NCBI RefSeq assembly: GCF_937616625.2
Contig: NC_065574.1
Coordinates: forward strand, 30,692,501 to 30,756,500
Direction of reading: 5' to 3'
Source of the DNA: Mercurialis annua
Taxonomy: Eukaryota > Streptophyta > Magnoliopsida > Malpighiales > Euphorbiaceae
Length of the DNA stretch: 64,000 bases
Every line of letters begins with the position of its first letter. Position 1 is the first letter of the stretch. Made by a program: the position numbers and the translations under genes. This document shows positions 13,815 through 26,478 of this stretch, piece after piece. The notes beneath the pieces are model-generated. The model did not search any database and had not been told where the DNA came from. It was given only the letters and a program-made list of their open reading frames with translations.

Positions 13815-14868
13815 TTTATGTTTGTTTTTCTATCGTAACGTTTGTAAACGTTTTGCTTAAATCCCTAAAAAGGTGAAACGTTTGGATTTGTTTCGTAACG
13901 TTTATAAACGTTAGGCTTAATTTGGTGAAAAGGTGAAACGTTTGGATTCGTTTCGTAACGTTTCTAAACGTTTGGCTTAAATCGCTCAAAAGGGGAAACG
14001 TTTGGATTTGGTTCGTAAAGTTTGTAAACTTTTGTCTTAAATCGCTAAAAAGGTGAAAAGTTTGGATTTGTTTTGTAACGTTTGTAAACGTTTGGCTTAA
14101 ATCGCTAAAAAGGTGAAACGGTTGGATTTGTTTCGTGACGTTTGTAAACGTTTGGCTTAAATTGTTAAAAAGGTGAAACACTTGAATTTATTTCGTAATG
14201 TTTGTAAGCGTTTGGCTTCAATCGCTAAAAAGGAGAAACGTTTGGATTTGTTTCGTAACGTTTGTAAACGTATGGCTTAAATCGCTTAAAAAGTGAAACG
14301 TTTGAATTTGTTTCGTAATGTTTTAAACGTCTGGATTAAATTGCTAAAAAAGGGAAACGTTTCGATTTGTTCTTTAACGTTTGTAAACGTTTGGCTTAAA
14401 TTGCTAAAAAGGGGACACGTTTGGATTTGTTTCGTAACTTTTGTAAACGTTTGGCTTAAATCGCTAAAAAGGTGAAGCGTTTGGTTTTGTTTCGAAACGT
14501 GTGTAAACGTTTGGCTTAAATCGCTAAAAATGTGAAACGTTTGGATTTGTTTCGTAACATTTGTAAATGTTTAGCTTAAATCGCTAAAAACGTGAGACGT
14601 TTGGATTTTTTTGTAACATTTGTATACGTTTGTCTTAAATAGGTAAAAAGGGAAACGTTTCGATTTGTTTTGTAACGTTTGTAAACGTTTGGCTTAAATT
14701 GCTAAAAAGGTGAAACGCTTGGATTTGTTTCATAACGTTTGTAAACATGTGGCTTAAATTGCTAAAAAGGTGAAACGCTTGGTTTTGTTTCGTAACGTTT
14801 GTAAACATTTGGCATAAATCGCTAAAAATGTGAAACGCTTGGATTTATTTCGTAACGTTTTATGTTTG
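13815..14868. repeat. Higher-order repeat copy 3, shortened mosaic (1,054 bp)
   Basis: The first part matches copies 1 and 2 closely. It then lacks about 220 bp (around 14,540), and its last 250-300 bp match the segment before copy 1 (about 11,005-11,256) better than the tails of copies 1 and 2, for example AAATAGGTAAAAAGGG and ATTTGTTTCATAACG. This indicates exchange between non-adjacent copies. Confidence 0.8.
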
Positions 14869-15893
14869 TTTTTCTATCGTAACGTTTGTAAACGTTTTGC
14901 TTAAATCCCTAAAAAGGTGAAACGTTTGGATTTGTTTCGTAACGTTTATAAACGTTTGGCTTAATTTGGTGAAAAGGTGAAACGTTTGGATTCGTTTCGT
15001 AACGTTTCTAAACGTTTGGCTTAAATCGCTCAAAAGGGGAAACGTTTGGATTTGGTTCGTAAAGTTTGTAAACTTTTGTCTTAAATCGCTAAAAAGGTGA
15101 AAAGTTTGGATTTGTTTTGTAACGTTTGTAAACGTTTGGCTTAAATCGCTAAAAAGGTGAAACGGTTGGATTTGTTTCGTGACGTTTGTAAACGTTTGGC
15201 TTAAATTGTTAAAAAGGTGAAACACTTGAATTTATTTCGTAATGTTTGTAAACGTTTGGCTTCAATCGCTAAAAACGAGAAACGTTTGGATTTGTTTCGT
15301 AACGTTTGTAAACGTATGGCTTAAATCGCTTAAAAAGTGAAACGTTTGAATTTGTTTCGTAATATTTTAAACGTCTGGATTAAATTGCTAAAAAAGGGAA
15401 ACGTTTCGATTTGTTCTTTAACGTTTGTAAACGTTTGGCTTAAATTGCTAAAAAGGGGACACGTTTGGATTTGTTTCGTAACTTTTGTAAACGTTTGGCT
15501 TAAATCGCTAAAAAGGTGAAGCGTTTGGTTTTGTTTCGAAACGTGTGTAAACATTTTGCTTAAAACGCTAAATAGGTGAAACGTTTAGATTTGGTTCGTA
15601 ACATTTGTAAATGTTTAGCTTAAATCGATAAAAACGTGAGACGTTTGGTTTTTTTCTTATTGTTTGTATACGTTTGTCTTAAATAGCTAAAACGGGAAAC
15701 GTTTCGATTTGTTTTGTAACGTTTGGCTTAAATTGCTAAAAAGGTGAAACGTTTGGATTTGTTTCGTAATGTTTGTAAACGTGTGGCTTAAATTGTTAAA
15801 AAGGTGAAACTCTTGGTTTTGTTTCGTAACGTTTGTAAACATTTGGCATAAATCGCTAAAAATGTGAAACATTTGGATTTATTTCGTAACGTT
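14869..15893. repeat. Higher-order repeat copy 4, shortened (about 1,025 bp)
   Basis: Matches copies 1-3 from the shared marker at 14,869. It carries its own internal deletion of roughly four monomers near 15,550, where the CGAAACGTGTGTAAAC monomer runs straight into the AAAACGCTAAATAGG monomer. The next marker at about 15,894 is diverged, so the homogenised block ends here. Confidence 0.78.
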
Positions 15894-18800
15894 TTAAATG
15901 TTTGTTTTCGTATCGTAACGTTTGTAAACATTTGGCTTAAATCGCTAAAAAGGCGAAACGTTTGGATTTGTTTCGTAACATTTGTAAATGTTTGGCTTAA
16001 ATTGCTGAAAAGGTGAAACGTTTGGACTTGTTTCGTAACGTTTCTAAACGTTTGGCTTAAATCGCTCAAAAGGGGAAACGTTTGGATTTGGTTCGTAACG
16101 TTTGTAAGCTTTTGTCTTAAATCGCTAAAAAGGTGAAAAGTTTGGATTTGTTTTATAACGTTTGTAAACGTTTGATTTAAATTGCTAAAAAGGTGAAACG
16201 CTTGGATTTGTTTCATAACGTTTGTAAATGTTTTGCTTAATTTTCTAAAAAGGTGAAACACTTGGATTTGTTTCGTAACGTTTGTAAAAGTTTGGCTTAA
16301 ATTGCTAAAAAAGTGAAAATTTTGGATTTGTTTCGTAACCTTTTTAATGTTTGGCTTTTGTTTTGGGAAACGTTTGGATTTGTTTCATTACGTTTGTAAA
16401 CGTTTCGCTTAAATTGCTAAAAAGGTGAAACTTTTGGATTTGTTTAGTAACGTTTATAAACATTTGGCTTAAATCGCTAAAAAGGTGAAACGTTTGAATT
16501 TGTTTCGTACGGTTTGTAAACGTTTGGCTTGTATCGATAAAAAGGAGAAACGCTTTGATTTGTTTCGTAATTTTGTAAACGTTTGGCTTTAATTGCTAAA
16601 AAGGTGAAACGTTTGGATTTGTTTCGTAGGGTTAATAAACGTTTGGCTTAAATCGCTAAAAAGGTGCAACATTTGGATTTGTTTCATACCGTTTGTTAAC
16701 ATATGGCTTAAATCGCTAGAAAGGTGTAATATTTGGATTTGTTTCGTAACGCTTGGCTTAAATTGCTAAAAAGGTGAAACGCTTGGATTTGTTTCGTAAC
16801 GTTTGTAAATGTTTGGCTTAAATTGCTAAAAAGGTGAAACGCTTGGATTTGTTTCGTAACTTTTGTAAACGTAGAAATTGTTTTCGTAACGTTTGTGAAC
16901 GTATGAATTGTTTTCGTAACGTTTGTAAACGTATGAATTGTTTTTGTAACGTTTGTAAACGTTTGACTTAAATTGCTAAAAAGGTGAAACTATTGGATTT
17001 GTTTCGTAGCGTTTGTAAACGTTTGCCTTAAATTGCTAAAAAGGTAAAATACTTGGATTTGTTTCGTAACGTTTGTAAATGTTTGGCTTAAATTGCTAAA
17101 AAGGTGAAACGCTTCGATTTGTTTCGTTGCGCTTGTAAACATTTGGCTTAAATTGCTAAAAAGGTGAAACGCTTGGTTTTTGTTTGGTAACGTTTGTAAA
17201 TGTTTGGCTTAAATTGCTAAAAATATGAAACGTTTGGATTTGTTTCGTAGCGTTTGTAAACGTTTGTCTTCAATTACTAAAAATGTGATACGCTTGGATT
17301 TGTTTCGTAACATTTGTAAACGTTTGGCTTAAATTGCTAAAAAGGTGAAATGCTTGGTTTTGTTTCGTAACGTTTGTATTGGTTTGGCTTAAATCGCTAA
17401 AAATGTGAAACGTTTGGATTTGTTTCGTAGCATTTTAATGTTTCATTTTGTTTCGTAATATTTGTAAACATTTGGCTTAAATCGGTAAAAAGTGGAAACA
17501 TTTAGATTTGTTTCGCAACGTTCGTAAACATTCTGCTTAAATTTCTAAAAAGGCGAAATGTTTGGATCTGTTTCATAACGTTCGTAAACGTTTGGCTTAA
17601 TTCGCAAATAAGTTGAAACGTTTGGATTTGTTTCGTAATGTTTGTAAACGTTTGTCTTCAATCTCTAAAAAGGTGAAACGTTTGGATTTCTTTTGTAAAT
17701 TTTGTAAACGTTTGGCTTAAATTGCTAAAAAGGTGAAACACTTGGATTTTTTTCGTGACGTTTGTAAACGTTTGGCTCAAATTCCTAAAAAGGGGAAAAT
17801 CTTGGATTTGTTTCGTAACGTTAATAAACGTTTGGCTTACATTTCTAAAAAGGGGAACCGTTTGAATTTGTTTCGTAGCGTTTGTAAATGTTTGGCTTAA
17901 ATCACTAAATAGGTGAAACGTTTGGATTTGTTTCGTACCGTTTGTAAACGTTTGGCTTAAATTGCCAAAAAGGAGAAATGTTTGGATTTGTTTCGTAATG
18001 TTTGTAATCGTTTTTACTGAAAGTGCTAAAAAGGTGAAACATTTGGATTTGTTTCGCAACGTTTGTAAACATTTGGCTGAAATTGCAAAAAAGGTTAAAC
18101 GCTTGTATTTGTTTCGTTGCGTTTATAAACATTTGGTTTAAATTTCTAAAAAGGTGAAAAGCTTGGTTTCTGTATCTTAACGTTTGTAAACGTTTGGCTT
18201 AATTGCTAAAAATGTGAAATATTTGGATTTTTTTCGTATTGCTTGTAAACGTTTAGCTTTAATCGCTAAATAGGTGATACATTTGCATTTGTTTCGAAAC
18301 GTTTGTAAACGTTTGGCATAAATCGCTAAAAGGTGAAACGTTTGAATTTGTTTCGTAACGTTTTAAACATTTGGTTGAAATCGCTAAAATGGGGAAACGT
18401 TTGACTTTATTTCTTAACATTTGTAAACGTTTGGCTAAAATATCTAAAAAGGTGAAACTTTTGGTTTTGTTTCATAACGTTTGTAAATGTTCGGCTTAAA
18501 TCGCTAAAAAGGTGAAACGTTTTGGATTTGTTTTGTAACGTTTGTAAACGTGTTGCTTAAATTTCTAAAAAGGTTCGTAACGTTTCTAAACGTTTGGCTT
18601 AAATCGCTAAAACGGTGAAATGCTTGAATTTGTTTCGTAACGTTTGTAAACATTTGGCTTAAATTGCTAATAAGGTGAAACACATGGATTTGTTTTGTAA
18701 CGTTTATAAACGTTTGGCTTAAATCGCTAAAAAGGTGAAACTTTTGGATTTGTTTCGTAACCATTGCAAACGTTTGGCTTAAATCGCTAAAAAGCTGAAA

Positions 18801-21800
18801 CGTTTGGATTTTTTTGTAATGTTTGTAAACGTTTGCTTAAATTGCTAATAAGGTGAAATTATTGGATTAGTTTCGTAACGTTTGTAAACGTTTGGCTTAA
18901 ATTGCTAAAAAGGTGAAACGCTTTGATTTGCTTCGTAACATTTGTAAACGTTTGGCATACATTGCTAAAAAGGGGAAACGTTTGGATTTGTTTTGTAGCA
19001 TTTGTAAACGTTTGGCTTAAATCGCTAAAAATGTGAAACCTTTGGATTTGTTTCGTAACGTTTGTAAACGTTTGGCTTAAATAGCTAAAAAGGTGAAACG
19101 CTTGGATTTGTTTCGTAACGTTTGTAAACGTTTGGCTTAAATTGTTAAAAAGGTGAAACACTTGGATTTGTTACGTTATGTTTGTCAACATTTGACTTAA
19201 ATTGCTAAAAAGGTAAAACGCTTGGTTTTTGATTCCTAATGTTTGTAAATGTTTGACTTAAATTGCTAAAAATGTGTAACGTTTGGATTTGTTTCGTAAA
19301 GTTTGTAAACGTTTGGCTTCAATCGCTAAAAAGGTGATACGTTTGGATTTGTTTCGTAACGTTTGTAAACGTTTGGCATAAATCGCTAAAAAGGTGAAAC
19401 GTTTGGATTTGTTTTGTTACGTTTTAAATGTTAGAATTAAATGATAAAATGGGGAAACGTTTTGATTTTTTTCGTAACGTTTGTAAACGTTTGGTTAAAA
19501 TTGCTAAAAAGGTGAAACATTTGGTTTTGTTTCGTAATGTTTGTAAACGTTCTGCTTAAATCGCTAAAAAAATGAAACGTTTGGATTTTTTTCGTAACGT
19601 TTCTAAATGTTTGCCGTATATTGCTAAAAAGGTTAAAAGCTTGGATTTGTTTTGTAACGTTTGTAAACATTTGGCTTAAATTGCTAAAAAGGTGAAACGC
19701 TTGGATTTGTTTCGGTATGTTTATAAACGTTTGGCTGAAACTGCTAAATAGTTGAGACGCTTGGATTTGTTTTGTAACGTTTGTAAACGTTTGGCTTAAA
19801 TTGCTAAAAAGGTGAAACGCTTGGATTTATTTCGGAACTTTTGTAAACGTTTGACTTAAACTGCTAAAAAGTTGAAACGCTTGGATTTTTTTTCGTAGCG
19901 TTTGTAAACGTTTGACTTATATTGCTAAAAAGGTAAAATGCTTGGTTTTCTTTCATAACATTTGTAAACGTTTGGCATAAATCGCTAAAAATGTGAAACA
20001 TTTGGATTTATTTCGTAACGTTTTAAATGTTTGTTTTTGTATCTTAACGTTTGTAAACGTTTGGCTTAAATCGCTAAGAAGGTGAAACGTTTGGAATTGT
20101 TTTGTAATGTTTGTAAATGTTTGGCTTAAATCGCTAAAAAGGTGAAACATTTGGATTTGTTTCGTAACGTTTCTAAATGTTTGGCTGAAATCGCTCAAAA
20201 GGGGAAACGTTTGGATTTGGTTCGTAACGTTTGTAAACTTTTGTCTTAAATCGCTAAAAAGGTGAAAAGTTTGGATTTGTTTTGTAACGTTTGTAAACGT
20301 TTGGCTTAAATTGCTAAAAAGGTGAAACGCTTGGATTCGTTTCGTAACGTTTGTAAACGTTTGGCTTAATTTTCTAAAAAGGTGAAACACTTGGATTTGT
20401 TTCATAACGTTTGTAAGAGTTTGGCGTAAATTGCTAAAAAGGTGAAAATTTTGGATTTGTTTCGTAACCTTTTTAATGTTTGGCTTATATTTTGGGAAAC
20501 GTTTGGATTTGTTTCATAACGTTTGTAAACGTTTCGCTTAAATTGCTAAAAAGGTGAAACTTTTGGATTTGTTTAGCAACGTTTATAAACATTTGGCTTA
20601 AATAGCTAAAAAGGTGAAACGTTTGGATTTTTTTCATACCGTTTGTAAACGTTTGGCTTATATCGATAAAAAGGAGAAACACTTGGATTTGTTTCGTAAC
20701 GTTTGTAAACGTTTGGCTTTTATTGCTAAAAAGGTGAAACGTTTGGATTTGTTTAGTAGCGTTAATAAACGTTTGGCTTAAATTGCTAAAAAAGTGCAAC
20801 ATTTTGATTTGTTTCGTACCGTTTGTTAAAATATGGCGTAAGTCGCTAGAAAGGTGTAATATTTGGATTTGTTTCGTAACGTTTGTAAATGTTTGCCTTA
20901 AATTGCTAAAAAGGGGAAACGCTTGGATTTGTTTCGTAACTTTTATAAACGTTTGACTTATATTGCTAAAAAGGGGAAACGCTTGGATTTGTTTCGTAAC
21001 GTTTATAAACGTTTGGCTTTCATTGCTAAAAAGGGGAACCATTTGGATTTGTTTTCGTAACGTTTGTAAACGTATGAATTGTTTTCGTAACGTTTGTAAA
21101 CGTTTGACTTATATTGCTAAAAAGGTGAAACTATTGGATTTGTTTCGTAACGTTTGTAAACGTTTGCCTTAAATTTCTAAAAAGGTAAAACGCTTGGATT
21201 TGTTTCGTAACGTTTGTAAAAGTTTGGCTTAAATTGCTAAAAAGGTGAAACGCTTCGATTTGTTCCGTTGCGTTTGTAAACATTTGGCTTAAATTGCTAA
21301 AAAGGTGAAACGCTTGGTTTTTGTTTGATAACGTTTGTAAACGTTTGGCTTAAATTGCTAAAAATGTGAAACGTTTGGATTTGTTTCGTAGCATTTGTAA
21401 ACGTTTGGCTTCAATTACTAAAAAGGTGATACGTTTGGATTTGTTTTGTAACGTTTGTAAACGTTTTGCAAATAGCGCTAAAAAGGTGAAATGTTTGGAT
21501 TTGTTTCGTAATGTTTTAAATGTTTTGCATAAATTGCTAAAATGGGGAAACGTTTCGATTTGTTTCGTAACCTTTGTAAACGTTTTGCTTAAATTGCGAA
21601 AATGGTGAATCGTTTGGTTTTATTTCGTAACGTTTGTAAACGTTCGGCTTAAATCGCTAAAAAGGTGAAACGTTTGGATATGTTTCGTAACGTTTGTAAA
21701 TGATTGCCTTATATTGCTAAAAAGGTGAAACGCTCTTATTTGTTTTGTAACGTTTGTAAACGTTTGGCTTAAATTGCTAAAAACGTGAAACGCTTGGATT

Positions 21801-24300
21801 TGTTTCGAAACGTTTGTAAACGTATGGCTAAAATTGCTGAAAAGGTGAAATGCTTGGTTTTGTTTCGTAACGTTTGTAAGCGATTTAAGCCAAACGTTTG
21901 GATTTGTTTCGTAACGTTTTAATGTTTCATTTTGTTTCGTAACATTTGTAAACGTTTGGCTTAAATCGCTAAAAAGTGGAAACATTTAGATTTGTTTCGC
22001 AACGTTCGTAAACATTCTGCTTAAATTGCTAAAAAGGCGAAATGTTTGGATTTGTTTCATAACGTTCGTAAACGTTTGGCTTAATTCGCAAATAAGCTGA
22101 AACGTTTGTATTTGTTTCGTAACGTTTGCAAACGTTTGTCTTCAATCGCTAAAAAGGTGAAACGTTTAGATTTCTTTTGTAAATTTTGTAAACGTTTGGC
22201 TTAAATCGCTAAAAAGGGGAAAAATTTGGATTTGTGTCATAACGTTTGTAAACGTTGGCTTAAATCGCTTAAAAGGTGAAACTTTTGGATTTGTTTCATA
22301 ACGTTTGTAAACGTTTGGCTTAAATTGCTAAAAAGGTGAAACACTTGGATTTGTTTCGTGACGTTTGTAAACGTTTGGCTCAAATTCCTAAAAAGGGGAA
22401 ACGCTTGGATTTGTTTCGTAACGTTTATAAACGTTTGGCTTACATTGCTAAAAAGGGGAACCATTTGGATTTGTTTCGTAGAGTTTGTAAACGTTTGGCT
22501 TAAATCACTAGTTAGGTGAAACGTTTGGATTTGTTTCGTACTGTTTGTAAATGTTTGGCTTAAATTGCCAAAAAGGAGAAATGTTTGGATTTGTTTCGTA
22601 AACGTTTGGCTTAAATCACTAGTTAGGTGAAACGCTTGGATTTGTTTCGCAACGTTTGTAAACATTTGGCTGAAATTGCTAAAAAGGTTAAACCTTGTAT
22701 TTGTTTCGTTACGTTTATAAACGTTTGGCTTAAATTTCTAAAAAGGTGAAACGCTTGGTTTTTGTATCGTAACGTTCCCTAACGTTTGGCTTAAATTTCT
22801 AAAAATGTGAAATATTTGGATTTTTTTCGTAACGCTTGTAAACGTTTAGCTTTAATCGCTAAATAGGTGATACATTTGCATTTGTTTCGTAACGTTTGTA
22901 AACGTTTGGCATAAATCGCTAAAAGGTGAAATGTTTGAATTTGTTTCGTAACGTTTTAAACGTTTGGCTGAAATCGCTAAAATGGGGAAACGTTTGACTT
23001 TATTTTTTAACATTTGTAAACGTTTGGCTAAAATCGCTAAAAAGGTGAAACTTTTGGTTTTGTTTCATAACGTTTGTAAACGTTTGGCTTAAATCGCTAA
23101 AAAGGTGAAACGCTTGGATTTGTTTCGTAACGTTTGTAAACGTTTGGCTTAAATTTCTAATAAAGCGAAACACATGGATTTGTTTTGTAACGTTTATAAA
23201 CGTTTGGCTTAAATCGTTAAAAAGGTGAAACGTTTGGATTTTTTTTGTAATGTTTGCAAACGTTTGGCTTAAATCGCTAAAAAGCTTAAACGTTTGGATT
23301 TTTTTTGTAATGTTTGTAAACTTTTGCTTAAATTGCTAATAAGGTGAAATGATTGGATTAGTTTCGTAACGTTTGTAAACGTTTGGCTTATATTGCTAAA
23401 AAGGTGAAACGCTTTGATTTGTTTCGTAACGTTTGTAAACGTTTGGCTTACATTGCTAAAAAGGGGAAACGTTTGGATTTGTTTTGTAGCATTTGTAAAC
23501 GTTTGGCTTAAATCGCTAAAAAGGGGAAACGCTTGGATTTGTTTTTGTAACGTTTGAAAACGTTTAGCTTAAATTTTTAAAAAGGTGAAACACTTGGATT
23601 TGTTACGTTATGTTTGTAAACATTTGACTTAAATTGCTAAAAAGGTAAAACGTTTGGTTTTTGATTCGTAACGTTTGTAAATGTTTGGCTTAAATTGCTA
23701 AAAAATGTGAAACGTTTGGATTTGTTTCGTAACATTTGTAAACGTTTGGCTTCAATCGGTAAAAAGGTGATACGTTTGGATTTGTTTCGTAACGTTTGTA
23801 AACGTTTGGCATAGATCGCTAAAAAGGTGAAACGTTTGTATTTGTTTTGTTAAGTTTTAAATGTTTGACTTAAATGATAAAATGGGGAAATGTTTTGATT
23901 TGTTTCGTAACGTTTGTAAACGTTTGGTTTAAATTGCTAAAAAGGTGAAATATTTGGTTTTGTTTCGTAATGTTTGTAAACGTTCGGCATAAATCGCTAA
24001 AAAAGTGAAAGGTTTGGATTTTTTTCGTAATGTTTGTAAATGTTTTCCTTAAATTGCTATAAAGGTTAAACGCTTGGATTTGTTGTGTAACGTTTGTAAA
24101 CGTTTGGCTAAAATTGCTAAAAAGGTGATACGCTTGGATTTGTTTCGGAACGTTTGTAAACGTTTGGCTTAAACTGCTAAAAAGTTGAAACGCTTGGATT
24201 TTTTTCGTAACGTTTGTAAACGTTTGGCTTAAATTTCTAAAAAGGTGAAATGCTTGGTTTTATTTCGTAGTGTTTGTAATGGTTTGGCTTAAATCGCTAA
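15894..24300. repeat. Left-family satellite with two long diverged superrepeats
   Basis: The satellite continues. Two long stretches, starting near 15.9 kb and 20.0 kb, repeat the order of marker monomers also seen at about 2.0-3.9 kb and 5.2-8.9 kb, with different internal lengths. Short 30-bp half-monomers occur at about 16,858-16,950 and 21,052-21,087. A 20-bp inverted fragment lies at 21,880-21,899. No gene or regulatory element is seen. Confidence 0.75.
21880..21899 (-). repeat. 20-bp inverted monomer fragment
   Basis: Bases GCGATTTAAGCCAAACGTTT are the reverse complement of the normal monomer segment AAACGTTTGGCTTAAATCGC, embedded in an otherwise forward-oriented array. The flanks are ordinary forward satellite, and the expected CTAAAAAGGTG portion is missing. 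This is the only strand switch I noticed in the array. Confidence 0.85.
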
Positions 24301-26477
24301 AAATGTGAAACGTTTGGATTTGTTTCGTAACGTTTTAAACATTTGGTTTTGTTTCATAACATTTGTACACGTTTGTCTTTAGTCATTAAAAAGAAGAAAT
24401 GTTTGGATTTGTTTCGTAAAGTTTGTAAACGTTTGGTTTAAATTGCTAAAAAGGCAAAACATTTGGATTTGTTTCCTAAAGTTTGTAAACGTTTGGCTTA
24501 AATCGCTAATAAGGGGAAACGTTTGGATTTGTTTTGTAATGTTTGTAAACGTTTGGCTTAAATTGCTAAAAAGGTGAAACGGTTGTTTTGTTTTGTAAAG
24601 TTCGTAAACGTTTGGCTTAAATCTCTAAAAAGCTGAAACGTTTGGATTTGTTTCGTAACGTTTGTAAATGTTTGGCTTAAATCGCTAAAAAGGTGAAAAG
24701 TTTGTATTTGTTTCGTATCGTTTATAAACGTTTGGCTTAATTTTCTAAAAAAGTGAAACGCTTGGATTTGTTTCGTAACGTTTGTAAATGTTTGGCTTAA
24801 ATTGCTAAAAAGGTGAAACGCTTGGATTTGTTTCGTAACGTTTTGAAACGTGTGGATTATATTGCTAAAAATGGGAAACGTTTGGATTTATTTCGTAGCG
24901 TTTGTAAACGTTTGGCTTAAATATCTAAAAAGGTGAAACGTTTGAATTTGTTTCGTACTGTTTGTAAACGTTTGGCTTAAATTGCTAAAAAGGAGAAATG
25001 TTTGGATTTGTTTCGTAACTTTTGTAAAGGTTTTCCTTGAAGTGCTAAAAAGGTGAAACGCTTGGATTAGTTTTGTAACGTTTGTAAACGTTTGGCTTAT
25101 ATTGAAAAAAAAGTTTAAACACTTGGATTTGTTTCGTTACGTTTGTAAACGTTTGGCTTAAATTTCTAAAAAGGTGAAAGCTTGGTTTTTGTTTCGTAAC
25201 GTTTGTAAACGTTTGGCTTAAATTGCAAAAAATGTGAAACATTTCGATTTGTTTCATAACGTTTGTAAACGTTTGGCTTCAATCGCTAAAAAGGTGATAC
25301 GTTTGGATTTTCTTCGTAAACGTCTGTAAACGTTTGGCATAAATCGCTAAAAAGGGGAAACGTTTGGATTTGTTTCGTAACGTTTTAAACGTTTGGGTTA
25401 AATTGCTAAAATGGAAAAACAGTTAGATTTTTTTTCGTTACGTTTGTAAACGTTTGGCTTAAATTGCTAAAAAGGTGAAACATTTGGTTTTGTTTCGTAA
25501 CGTTTGTAAACATTCGGTTTAAATTGCTAAAAAGGTGGAATGTTTGGATTTATTTCGTAATGTTGTAAATGATTGCCTTAAATTTCTAAAAAGGAGAAAC
25601 ACTTGGATTTGTTTTGTAACGTTTGTAAACATTTAAAATACAAAAAAGGTGAAACGATTGGATTTGTTTCAGAACTTTTGTAACTGTTTGGCTTAAATTG
25701 CTAAAAAGGTGAAAAGTTTGGTTTTTTTTTTCGTAACGTTTGTAAAGGTTTGGCTTAAATCATTAAAAAGGTGAAACGTTTGGATTTGTTTCATAATATT
25801 TTAAATGTTTGGTTTTGTTTCGTAATGTTTGTAAATGTTTGGCTTAAATCGCTAAAAAGGGGAAACGTTTGGATTTGTTTCGTAACGTTTGGCTTAAATT
25901 GCTAAAAAGGCAAAACGTTTGGATTTGTTTCGTAACGTTGGTAAATGTTTGGCTTAAATCGCTAAAAAGGTGAAATGTTTGGATTTGTTATGTAATGTTT
26001 GTAAACGTTTTGCTTAAATCCCTAAAAAGTTGAAACATTTGGATTTGTTTTGTGAAGTTTGTTAACGTTTGCCTTAAATCGCTAAAAAGGTGAAACGTTT
26101 GGATTTGTTTCGTAATATTTGTAAATGATTCTCTTAAATCGCTAAAAAGGTGAAAAAATTGGATTTGTTTTGTAAGGTTTGTAAACGTTTGGCTTAGATC
26201 GCTAATAAAGGGAAACGTTTGGATTAGTTTTGTAATGTTTGCAAACGTTTGGCTTAAATCGCTAAAAAAGGTGAAACAGTTGTTTTCTTTTGTAAAGTTT
26301 GTAAACATTTTCTTTAAATCGCTAAAAAGGTAAAACGTTAGGATTTATTTCGTAACGTTTGTAAACGTTTGGCTTAAATCGCTAAGAAGGTGAAACGTTT
26401 GAATTTGTTACGCATCGTTTGTAAATGTTTTCCTAAAATTGCTAAAAAAAGTGAAACGGTTGGATTTGTTTCGTAAC
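24300..26477. repeat. Start of right-family satellite, left flank of retroelement 1
   Basis: From about 24.3 kb the monomer variants resemble those found right of the retroelements, such as the TTGTTTTCTTTTGTAAAG variant at about 26,281 (also near 39,831, 49,276, 51,588, 55,471, 57,958 and 61,890) and shortened CGTTGTAAACG-type monomers. The boundary is approximate and judged by eye. The retroelement therefore inserted inside this second family. Confidence 0.6.
26473..26477. other. Target-site duplication GTAAC, left copy
   Basis: GTAAC immediately precedes the LTR terminus TGTCACG and is repeated at 37,008-37,012 directly after the other LTR end. Joining the flanks rebuilds a normal monomer junction (TTTCGTAACGTTTG). 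A 5-bp duplication is standard for Ty3/Gypsy integration. Confidence 0.93.
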
Positions 26478-26478
26478 T

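Larger units (their letters stand above)
1..26477. repeat. 60-bp satellite array, left block
   Basis: Tandem monomers of 60 bp fill this block without interruption; over long stretches such as 8,461-9,000 the same motif recurs exactly every 60 bases. A representative monomer is 8,641-8,700. Fixed landmarks in each unit are two copies of the core AAACGTTTGG 30 bp apart, a short A-run in CTAAAAAGG, and the TTTGTTTCGTAACG segment at the junction with the next unit. Length implies about 440 monomers. Most variation is single substitutions at CpG sites (TCG to TTG, ACG to ATG or ACA), with scattered small indels. I see no gene, promoter or other element. Function unknown; a centromeric, pericentromeric or other heterochromatic array is the natural guess. 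Confidence 0.97.

Noticed and set aside
1..26477. A CRISPR array, because of the short regular repeat
   Set aside because: There are no unique spacers between repeats; monomers are contiguous and diverge gradually. The retrotransposons show a plant genome.
1..26477. Telomeric or interstitial telomere repeat
   Set aside because: The unit is 60 bp and contains no TTTAGGG tandem. The AAACCCTAG seen in the LTRs is a single occurrence each.
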